Shown here in pieces: positions 57,901 through 64,000 of a DNA stretch of 64,000 nt. Position numbers and translations under genes: made by a program. Location of the stretch: the NCBI RefSeq assembly GCF_902497745.1, contig NZ_CABVHJ010000015.1, forward strand, positions 40,008 through 104,007. Reading direction: 5' to 3'. The stretch's first letter is position 1, and each line of letters starts with the position of its first letter. Below the pieces are notes generated by a model. The model was given only the letters and a program-made list of their open reading frames with translations. It was not told where the DNA came from and made no database searches. Source of the DNA: Pseudomonas fluorescens. Lineage in GTDB: Bacteria > Pseudomonadota > Gammaproteobacteria > Pseudomonadales > Pseudomonadaceae.

Positions 57901-59695
57901 CGGAAGCAACCGTTTTGCACACTGCACGGCCGATCGCATCGTATTCATGCTCGATGTGCTCGCCATCGACACCGACCTCAGACAGCGGTAATCCGGTCAG
58001 CGTCGAAAGTACTTTCTCACTGGTCTGCAGCGCGCCGTCAAATCCGCGTGTACTGGACTTGACCCGCAACTTTTCACCCTCAAGCTCATAAGAAAATTCG
58101 GTAGAGGTTTTTTTATCATTCAGGATGATACTTTGCTCTTTCGTGGCCCCGTGCTTGAGTGGGTCTTTGGGTATATCCAGATAGCTGCGTCCGGTTTTCG
58201 AACGTATGACCTCAACACCTTCCACAACTTCGAAAAAACGCTCCTCAACCGGTAACACGGACGCCAGTTCCGCACCTTCCAACGCAGTATGCAGGGCATA
58301 GTCGTAGTACGTGACAGTCGAAGCACCATCCGACGCGGCAGCGGTGACCGTCCTCTTTTTCGGGAACCTGGAGAAACCCAGCGGATCCTCCGGGCAATTA
58401 TCTCCACCACCTGCCGGATAAAATTCCGTCAAAGTCGTCACCCCGCTCGGCTCGACGTGCTTGAGCAGGTTGCCCTCGTGATCGAACTCGGTGACGGTGG
58501 TTTCCACACGCTGCTGTTGGGTGCGCCGATCAAGGTGAGTCACCGTCTGGACTTTCGGCAGGCGGAACTGAGCCACCTGATCATTGAAGGGCTTGGTGAC
58601 GGAACAGTGATACTCCGTAGCGGTTGCGATCCGGGCGTCGCCGCAGGTTGTAACTTCAGCCACCAACAGATGGAACTTGTTGTAGGTGCGTTGAATGCGG
58701 GTATGCACTCTGCCGCTTATCAACAACTGCTCGTCCGTGCTGTAGACATAATGACCGGGCGCCAGATAGAGCGGATCCAGGTCATTGTCCTTGGCCGGGA
58801 GGAGGCCCTGCCCAAGGAAGTTGTGGTCGGAGTATGTGTATACCTTGCAAAGCCTGGGTTGGCCGCGACCAGGATAAATATCGTGAGCGATGACAAACGG
58901 CAACGTCTGCTCCGCGTCATTGACGAAGTGATGACCTTGGCGCTTGTAGCGAATGATTTCCACGCCGCGTAATGGATTGACGACGCGGTGCAAATAGCTG
59001 GCCCCATCAATCACTTCATATTCCATCTCCCAACCTTTGCCGACCGGAAGCTCGATTGCCGTTACCCGAGCGTTTTTCAGGATTAACTTGTAGTCGACGC
59101 TGGACGAAGTCTCGGGATGTCGGGTCAATTTGACCTGACCCGCATTGCGTGTAATTTTCAGCAGGCATCGTTTGGCGTCACGAACTTCGCTCAACCTGGG
59201 AAACTGGTTGAACAACTCGTGCTTCAACGCGATGCTCACACCGTTCGCCGCGATTATTTTTTCCGCAACGGCGACTTGAGTGCCAGCCAGGACTTTGAGC
59301 AGTTCACGCCGACCATCCTTGTATCGAACTTCATAGCGCCCTGCTCCAGTGACTGACACCTTTGCCGTTTGCAGTTTCATTTCCTTGAACTTCAGACCGG
59401 TAGACGTCTCGACAGCCTTGTAGCGTTCACCGTTGGACAGCGTCATGACTTTGCTGCGCAAGTCGTAATTGGTCATGGTCAAAGACCAGCCAGTGCCAAA
59501 ACCGGAGTCCGCCTGGTTGAGCGGATTGAAGCCCAGTGAAAGTGCAAACTCAGGACCGTTAAGATCTGACGAGTGCAACTTCCCTAATGAAAAGGCGCAC
59601 GTGTACATGCCGGTGCGAGGATCAACGCCTCCGGAAACAAATTCGCCGAAATTGAAAGCGCTTGAATGAACAGCGGAAGCCAAATTACTTTCCAT
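54926..59695 (-). CDS. RHS/YD-repeat toxin, TccC-like
   Basis: A 1589-residue RHS-repeat protein. No signal peptide; the N-terminus (FNFGEFVSGGVDPRTGMYTC) is the form seen in Pseudomonas and TccC-like RHS proteins. YD repeats fill about residues 330-1250 (for example TVYTYDGFGRTTSATDPVGN). The core ends with DPVTGLYLLGNGYRAYSPTL and DPVNRVDPTAH near residue 1337, where the usual Gly of DPxG is Ala. The variable C-terminus of about 250 residues has two Gly/Ala-rich hydrophobic stretches, a Lys/Ala linker and a final domain of about 95 residues (VENVHKNHQPMALEFYKRVE; THVFFARSKGRGERIYLLED) that I do not recognise. No immunity gene follows; queG ends 25 bases away, convergently. Confidence 0.88.
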   Translation of the reverse strand: MESNLASAVHSSAFNFGEFVSGGVDPRTGMYTCAFSLGKLHSSDLNGPEFALSLGFNPLNQADSGFGTGWSLTMTNYDLRSKVMTLSNGERYKAVETSTGLKFKEMKLQTAKVSVTGAGRYEVRYKDGRRELLKVLAGTQVAVAEKIIAANGVSIALKHELFNQFPRLSEVRDAKRCLLKITRNAGQVKLTRHPETSSSVDYKLILKNARVTAIELPVGKGWEMEYEVIDGASYLHRVVNPLRGVEIIRYKRQGHHFVNDAEQTLPFVIAHDIYPGRGQPRLCKVYTYSDHNFLGQGLLPAKDNDLDPLYLAPGHYVYSTDEQLLISGRVHTRIQRTYNKFHLLVAEVTTCGDARIATATEYHCSVTKPFNDQVAQFRLPKVQTVTHLDRRTQQQRVETTVTEFDHEGNLLKHVEPSGVTTLTEFYPAGGGDNCPEDPLGFSRFPKKRTVTAAASDGASTVTYYDYALHTALEGAELASVLPVEERFFEVVEGVEVIRSKTGRSYLDIPKDPLKHGATKEQSIILNDKKTSTEFSYELEGEKLRVKSSTRGFDGALQTSEKVLSTLTGLPLSEVGVDGEHIEHEYDAIGRAVCKTVASGTPYEAATRWDYLPASKQQPATMVTRDPSGGKQKVSYDGLQRVITVQEEDCDHPDEDGLIPTRTLYSALHDSVGHKVQVTLTDWRDGKPYPLSTRYEFDSWGQVSKTLHADGRIEHSEADPVLRQQTNWLQGMGKTLTLINEFGKPLSVESFNLKNKSLGKTVYTYDGFGRTTSATDPVGNTTRYEYDVFDRMIRTVLPDASVVVTDYAEHSDEGLSIGIKVGDKVLGQQAYDGLGRLIQSTVGGRKSEAGYEAGFTQPQWYTSADGKKTEFTYLRDMGGLLIERKSGELVTTMTYEPLSGKPLTCTENGRERRFTYYPSGRVKSETTTFGAITKATSSTWTLQGRPITHVDVLGAASTSEYDQHGRLLSTSQGTLKTEFHYNVQTGMLDWTKTEETSIKRQMITRFVYDDIGRETRRTFEIQGQPDQALESAYTLAGKLAQKVSRRGTQLLRDEQFTYDVRGRLIQYDCAGTQKPRDPYGKEIVQQRFTFDALDNILTVQTKFPLGVNLTTFSYDNPDPAQLSAVKHSHVDYPSAVTLEYDANGRMIKDDQARTLAYDAFGRLEQLSGADGSVIRGYHYDGFDDLVELSQPDKVTTQRYYNAGRVANEVSGENSSSVVRHGGGLVGQQQLGSNAGAQLFGTDQQQSVLTTLGKEQLTDCAYSPYGHRPAEGGMFSLAGFNGEQLDPVTGLYLLGNGYRAYSPTLMRFLAPDSMSPFDAGGLNAYSYCLGDPVNRVDPTAHISWQSILGIGLSILGVVASVLTMGAATPWAAAALGLAVASGLAGIAGELVNELAPDSQAGEILGWISFGLGLASLGAGLAAGAKAAVNAGRKMASAFSKGLSPDGKDTAKAAKHFKKPGKGAKAAAKKAKAPGEKVPDEPWQLIGAEVENVHKNHQPMALEFYKRVESNMSPKQAAGLTEMYYEEFGAAGNGRKVTHVFFARSKGRGERIYLLEDSNTRVCKVLQAGGHWSDGQTNAIMRSAKSMDTTRM

Positions 59696-59741
59696 GGAAA
59701 AAATCTCCTTTATTCAGGTGCAGATACGGACAAAGCAAGTT

Positions 59742-59763
59742 GGCCAGCGAAGCTTCGCTGGCC
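59742..59763. other. Perfect 22-base palindrome before the RHS gene
   Basis: GGCCAGCGAAG-CTTCGCTGGCC is a perfect inverted repeat between the split hypothetical gene and the RHS gene. It has no T run on the minus strand. It could be a terminator with weak tail, a transcript stabiliser or a protein site. Confidence 0.5.
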
Positions 59764-59775
59764 CTATCAATAAAA

Positions 59776-59967
59776 TCAGGCAAATTGCTTTGTTGACCGT
59801 TTCGACTCACCCAGAATGAAAGTTCGCTGTTCTTTATCACCATCGATAGCCAGCCAGTGCTCCGTACCGAACTCATCAATAACTACAAGTTCAAACGCAC
59901 CGTCGTTGCCCGGCTTTTCCTCTGCCTGAAGAGTAGTGCGCTGCACAAGGGTTAATACCCCCGGCAC
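59776..59967 (-). pseudogene. Downstream fragment of the split hypothetical gene
   Basis: A 63-codon frame starting formally at GTG 59967 and overlapping the end of the 269-residue gene. It contains VIDEFGTEHWLAIDGD, which matches FRAIDQYGTEHKLAIRTN in the gene cut by the right edge. Adding one G to the GGGGG run at 59958-59962 (minus strand) would read KMCRG straight into VLTLVQ and join the two frames. It is therefore probably the C-terminal part of the gene at 59952-60761 rather than a separate gene. Confidence 0.6.
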
Positions 59968-60761
59968 ATCTTAATCGGGAAAGTGATATAACCGAGAGGC
60001 GTATTGACCGAGGCCGACCGCCCATAGATCGGCGCCAGATAACCGTAAAAGCTTCTGCCGCCGCCACTGTTGAGGTTTATCGTGCCTGACGAATAAACCA
60101 TTACCGCATCTTCAGCATCATACGGATCAAGCGCTATATCGTTGCTGTACCAATCGAGCAGGTTAATTTGACGACCGTCAGCGTGAAGCCCGAGATGAAA
60201 GTATTGAATTCGCTCTTCGTATACCCGTTCGGTGAGCGGGCCGTACTTATGAAGAGAGAAACTGTTCTGGTTATATCTTTTCGGCGGGATCGCCTCCAGC
60301 GTAACACTGCTGTCGAAACCGATTCCGTTGCTTCGCAATACCACGCCGTCCATGAAGATCTCGGCGGCCACTTCCATGATTCCAGGTCTGGAAGCCGAAA
60401 CCCAGAATTGAAAAATCTGTACTGGATCAGAGTCGTCGCTTATCCGGTTGTACGTGGTACGCGGGACTTCTGTCAGCCGCGTTGCCCCGCCCGACATTTC
60501 GTGAGCATAACGATTTTCCTGCTGCGATACACTCCAGTCCCCCTCCAGAGGCCGTGCGCCGTTATAGGCGATCAACCGCAGTGATGGCAATGCGGGATGA
60601 CCATACAGTGATGCGCCGTCGCCATTGTTATCGATCCCGTGCAGAAGCACCAAAACACGCACCTGCATGCGCCCGTTGGCATAAAGCACTTTATGCTGGC
60701 CAGACCTTGTGGCGTCGAGTTTTACCTCGATACGGGAAATACCAATTTGATCATCAAACAT
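59952..60761 (-). CDS. Hypothetical protein, probably truncated by a one-base frameshift
   Basis: A 269-residue protein of unknown function. It looks rich in beta strands (VLYANGRMQVRVLVLLHGID; IMEVAAEIFMDGVV; TINLNSGGGRSFYGYL) with no signal peptide or catalytic motif I can name. AAGG lies nine bases before the ATG. The frame stops with GYITFPIKMCRGY at a G5 tract, and the expected C-terminal module continues in another frame in the overlapping fragment; full length would be about 328 residues. It lies upstream of the RHS gene and downstream of the LRR gene, all minus strand. Confidence 0.7.
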   Translation of the reverse strand: MFDDQIGISRIEVKLDATRSGQHKVLYANGRMQVRVLVLLHGIDNNGDGASLYGHPALPSLRLIAYNGARPLEGDWSVSQQENRYAHEMSGGATRLTEVPRTTYNRISDDSDPVQIFQFWVSASRPGIMEVAAEIFMDGVVLRSNGIGFDSSVTLEAIPPKRYNQNSFSLHKYGPLTERVYEERIQYFHLGLHADGRQINLLDWYSNDIALDPYDAEDAVMVYSSGTINLNSGGGRSFYGYLAPIYGRSASVNTPLGYITFPIKMCRGY

Positions 60762-61101
60762 TTGACAACACCTTGCTGATTAATATATTTCGCCCTCTAA
60801 GGACTCAGCAAACTATTGACGATCGATTTAAATAAGAACAGCCGCGACATTAGACAAATTGTGAGGAGGCAACATCTGATCACCTCCCCTCAACAACTCA
60901 CACAAATATTAATAAGTTCAAAAAACGCAGACTTCATGATACAGAATCCAACAACACTCTCCCGACCCCTTCTGTTCCTGCACTCAATGAGCCATCTCCC
61001 CTCCTGACCTCAACTGCACAAAACCAGAAGGGAAGCCATACGTACTTTATTCTTGTCAGATTATTTTAGGAAAACAAAGAAGCCGGCACTTTCATCAATA
61101 T
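60762..61101. other. AT-rich intergenic region
   Basis: 340 bases between the LRR gene and the hypothetical gene, visibly AT-richer than its surroundings. I see no gene or RNA. It should hold the promoter for the hypothetical and RHS genes and the end of the LRR transcript; no strong terminator was found. Confidence 0.5.
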
Positions 61102-63531
61102 TTAGTCACTGTCTGATCCTGTCGAGAAGCCGCTCTCTGAGGACTGACTATCGGAGTCAGATTCAGAAACCGCATCCTCGGTCTGGATTTCCACCTTCCG
61201 ATCCAGGCTGGAATGTTCCAGGTACTGATTAATCCGTTGCCTGGAAACGTCACTCAGCGGGTTACCCAACAAACCAATGAACAGATCCTGGGTATCCGGA
61301 ATCTCGAACAATTCATCGCCAACGTCGGAAAAATTATTATCATGTAATGCCATGACCTGAAGTTTCCGAAGCCTGTCTACACCTGAGGGAAGACTGGAAA
61401 GATTGGTTTTATACACCATCAAGTCGGTCAAACCCGTCATGTAGCCTACCTGCGGAGCAACTGTCAGAGGGTTGTTTGACAGATTCAACCGGGTAAGCGT
61501 TTCGATTCTGGACAATCCTTCAACGGTGACCTCGGATAGTTTCAGCGAGCACCCGTCCAGCGTAAGCTCGCTTAACTGGCGCATTTGAAATATTCCTGAC
61601 GCGAATTCCTCCATTTCTATGCCAACGATTCCTAAACATTGAATATTGGGAAAGCTGTCAAGAAACGCACCTATCCGTGCGCCCGGTTCATTCGCGGTCA
61701 ATATTAACTCCGTCACATATTCAAATCGGGTGGACAGCCTTGGTAACTCACCCGAAAAATCTACGTAGTGAGAAAATTGATAGTGTCCCTCCTCCCACTT
61801 CGAAACCGACTTGCGCTGCCAGATATCTTGCAACTTTGTGCTGAACTGCGCGCGAGCCTGGCGTCGTTCGGCGGGGGCCGGGGCGCCTTCTGGTTCGAAC
61901 GCCTGCGAATGTGGTGGTACGCCTTCGGCAGTCCATATCGCTAATTCATCACGCAATGTCGCAAACTCTTTTTCCAGACGGATCAGGACGCCTGATGGAT
62001 CACTCTTCAAGCGCTCGGTAATAAACGTCTTCACATCCTCCTCTGGAAGATGCGGATAAAGATCACGCACACGATCAGCAACAGACCTGGTCGATCTCGG
62101 ATTGTTGTCGCCCCCCCCTCGCAACGGCCCCGTTTGCCGGTATTGCGCAGCGGCAGGATCGACGGTAACCGGAAGCGGTGCCAGCCCCAGCAACTCACTC
62201 ACGGTTTGGCGTGGCGGCAGCGGTTGCGCATGAATCAAGTGTTGCAATGCCGCCCCCCCAACGTCTGTCACACCCAGCATCTGGCGATCCCCGGGCAACA
62301 ACAGACGCCAGAGTGTGGAATACAGATCCTTCGATCCCTGAGGTGATTGGGCGTCGCTATTCTGAATGACATAGCCATCATCCTGACGAATAAGTACGTG
62401 ACGAATCGGCGACCAGACATCGCCGATAGCGCCCAGAACATCCCCGTCCATTGCCCCTTGGCGAATCTCGATACGAGTCTGCCGCGGCCAATTCGCGAGA
62501 TTTCCGAGCATATGCAGCACTAACCGATCACTGTCCGGGTTAGATATCGCCTCTAAATAAATGCCTTCCGCAGCCCTTGCCAGACGAATGTCTCGCAGCG
62601 CCACCAATGCCTCTTTCGCCACTCGCTGAGGCATGCCTGGCTCGTTGAACATGTGTAAACGCTCGGCAGCGCCCGTATTGCGCCATATGGCCAGCGCAGC
62701 CGTTTTCGGTAGATCTGGAAATACCCGGCGCATCCGCAAAGTATGTTCATCGCAATCGGATTCAAATGCATCTTCCAGATCCTTGAACCGCGCAAACCGC
62801 TCTGCCACGGTCCCGCGTCCCTGTGCCTGAATTTTCTGATCAAGTTCGAATCGCCTGAGGGTGTCCTCCAGTAAAAAAGGCGCAGGACGATCATTTACGA
62901 GCACATCGCGCAGCAGCGATTCATTGACTCCGCTCACTGCCAGCATGCGGTCAACCATGACGTCGGAAAATTGCGCCACAGAACGGCCCATCCGGCGAAA
63001 AAGTTGTGCAGTTTGAGCTGATATGGAATCAGTCGGGGGGGTGACATCACTGGCCAGCGGGATCCAGAATCGGCCCTCGCTGTCCCACTTCATTAGCGGG
63101 CCGGAGGGGTCGAGCTCACTGGCCAGCGTGGCGCGAAACAGCCCACTCCGAGCGTCCAGCACCACTTGTACGATATGGTCATCGGCAACGGCGACATACT
63201 GACGCTGCTTCACAAGCCGGATGCCGTGCGCATCGGCCTCGTCGAGACTTTGGGGTGTGGGTATCCAGTAATCTGCCAGTGAGGATGTTGTGGCATGCAT
63301 CGCGAAGTCATTGATCGTGGATGACCTCGGACTCACGCTCACTCTGATCGCTGGCGTCACTGCGACCGGGTCAGGCCCGAAGTAAGGATGCAAGGGTTCC
63401 AGGGGACGCGGGATGGGCGGAGGCGGCAGTGCTGAAGAGGCGGACGGTAGCCGATGAGTACCCTCTACGTTGAAATCGGGGGTTTTGGTTGGGGCTGGTA
63501 CAGGTTTGACCTTAGGCGGTTTGCCAGTCAT
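61102..63531 (-). CDS. LRR protein related to the NEL ligase but lacking the NEL domain
   Basis: An 809-residue protein. Residues 1-75 are proline-rich; residues about 81-160 are module 1 of proteins A, B and the NEL ligase (VKQRQYVAVADD, LFRATLASELDPSGP). The region 200-470 is mostly helical with VLHMLGNLANWPRQTRIEI and LLPGDRQMLGV. A header like that of the NEL protein (RVRDLYPHLPEEDVKTFI) leads to about six LRRs (LTRLNLSNNPLTVAPQ; LQVMALHDNNFSDVGDELF). It ends after the GNPLSDVSRQRINQYLEHS cap with an acidic Ser-rich tail (SESDSDSQSSESGFSTGSDS). The ATG at 63531 has the CTCAAGGATGA leader. Probable effector or toxin; no enzymatic domain is evident. Confidence 0.85.
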   Translation of the reverse strand: MTGKPPKVKPVPAPTKTPDFNVEGTHRLPSASSALPPPPIPRPLEPLHPYFGPDPVAVTPAIRVSVSPRSSTINDFAMHATTSSLADYWIPTPQSLDEADAHGIRLVKQRQYVAVADDHIVQVVLDARSGLFRATLASELDPSGPLMKWDSEGRFWIPLASDVTPPTDSISAQTAQLFRRMGRSVAQFSDVMVDRMLAVSGVNESLLRDVLVNDRPAPFLLEDTLRRFELDQKIQAQGRGTVAERFARFKDLEDAFESDCDEHTLRMRRVFPDLPKTAALAIWRNTGAAERLHMFNEPGMPQRVAKEALVALRDIRLARAAEGIYLEAISNPDSDRLVLHMLGNLANWPRQTRIEIRQGAMDGDVLGAIGDVWSPIRHVLIRQDDGYVIQNSDAQSPQGSKDLYSTLWRLLLPGDRQMLGVTDVGGAALQHLIHAQPLPPRQTVSELLGLAPLPVTVDPAAAQYRQTGPLRGGGDNNPRSTRSVADRVRDLYPHLPEEDVKTFITERLKSDPSGVLIRLEKEFATLRDELAIWTAEGVPPHSQAFEPEGAPAPAERRQARAQFSTKLQDIWQRKSVSKWEEGHYQFSHYVDFSGELPRLSTRFEYVTELILTANEPGARIGAFLDSFPNIQCLGIVGIEMEEFASGIFQMRQLSELTLDGCSLKLSEVTVEGLSRIETLTRLNLSNNPLTVAPQVGYMTGLTDLMVYKTNLSSLPSGVDRLRKLQVMALHDNNFSDVGDELFEIPDTQDLFIGLLGNPLSDVSRQRINQYLEHSSLDRKVEIQTEDAVSESDSDSQSSESGFSTGSDSD

Positions 63532-63548
63532 GACTACTCATCCTTGAG
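63532..63548 (-). promoter_or_regulatory. Shared AAGGATGA translation leader, copy 4
   Basis: On the minus strand CTCAAGGATGAGTAGTC directly precedes the ATG at 63531, close to the leader of the three genes at 17952, 20584 and 23314. Confidence 0.6.
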
Positions 63549-63718
63549 CTGTGGCTATAGCTGGCCCCGCATAACTGAAGGGCCAACTCACGATATAAGT
63601 AAAAGCACTTTAGGGGCGATTACCTGATGATTGAACACCACAGCTTATCGATAGTCGCCACGCCAAAAAGCATAGATATCTACTACATCCACCGACATTG
63701 CATCAGTGAAAGTGATAA

Positions 63719-64000
63719 TCAACCTTTTTCCAGATATAAATTACGCTCATAAAAATTCGTGCGAATCGCCAGTTTATGCTCTGTACCGTACTGATCAATG
63801 GCACGGAAGCGAAGCACATTGCCGGCTTTGTATTTGCCCGCATCTTTCGAGTATTCGGACAGGGCTTGAACAACGGTCAGGTAACCTTCGCGATCATTGA
63901 CGGATACGCTATAACGCTTCTGTTGCCTTGTTATGGCGTCAGCAGTAAAAGTGTACAGATTACTATTCCCGGCAAACGGCAAGTACGTTATGAACTCAGA
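63719..64000 (-). CDS. C-terminal end of a hypothetical protein related to the split gene
   Basis: The minus-strand frame is open at the right edge; the visible 93 residues run from EFITYLPFAG to NLYLEKG and a TGA stop. The segments GYLTVVQ and FRAIDQYGTEHKLAI match GVLTLVQ and LVVIDEFGTEHWLAI of the split gene at 59776-60761, so the two are paralogues. Relative to this copy, the split gene lacks roughly 25 residues between the ITF/ITY strand and the GxLTxVQ segment. Function unknown. Confidence 0.75.
   Translation of the reverse strand, partial: SEFITYLPFAGNSNLYTFTADAITRQQKRYSVSVNDREGYLTVVQALSEYSKDAGKYKAGNVLRFRAIDQYGTEHKLAIRTNFYERNLYLEKG

Noticed and set aside
59952..59967. Programmed -1 ribosomal frameshift at the G5 tract
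   Set aside because: There is no clean X-XXY-YYZ slippery heptamer and no obvious downstream stimulatory stem at the usual spacing; a simple one-base loss explains the split better, though slippage cannot be excluded.

Overview
The window looks like a chromosomal segment of a Pseudomonas of the fluorescens group. The evidence is GC-rich protein-coding DNA, gene orders usual for Pseudomonas (rnr-rlmB-rpsF-rpsR-rplI-dnaB and amiB-mutL-miaA-hfq-hflX-hflK-hflC-hisZ-purA), an azurin gene, and six copies of the GTGGGAGCGAGCYTGCTCGCG inverted-pair repeat (REPIN) typical of that group. These assignments come from reading the sequence and recalling families; no database search was possible.

Left part (1-17.7 kb): the lysine/pipecolate catabolic pair amaA (cut by the left edge) and amaB with a divergent LysR regulator; pncB-nadE for NAD salvage; periplasmic azurin with a candidate ANR site; a LOG-family nucleotide hydrolase; a three-gene cluster of transglutaminase, ATP-grasp/alpha-E and transglutaminase-DUF2126 proteins (a predicted peptide-ligase system); and the radical-SAM gene ygiQ.

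First accessory block (17.9-28 kb): three tandem plus-strand genes share an N-terminal module and a near-identical translation leader. Two encode paralogous proteins of about 860 residues of unknown function. The third is a 1552-residue leucine-rich-repeat protein with three tandem LRR super-units and a C-terminal NEL-type (IpaH-like) E3 ubiquitin ligase domain carrying a Cys-x-Asp motif. These look like toxins or effectors aimed at eukaryotic cells.

Core part (28-54.9 kb): dnaB, rplI, a DUF2232-like membrane protein, rpsR, rpsF, rlmB and rnr; two tandem tRNA-Leu(CAG) genes, each with its own promoter and terminator; an iron-uptake binding protein and permease pair without an adjacent ATPase; a chemoreceptor; purA, hisZ, hflC, hflK, hflX, hfq, miaA, mutL, amiB, tsaE and nnr in one long minus-strand run; and divergent queG.

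Second accessory block (54.9-64 kb, all minus strand): a 1589-residue RHS/TccC-like toxin with no evident immunity gene, a hypothetical gene apparently split by a one-base loss in a G tract, an LRR protein related to the NEL ligase but ending in an acidic serine-rich tail instead of the ligase domain, and the end of a gene that shares a C-terminal module with the split gene. No REPIN was found in either accessory block.
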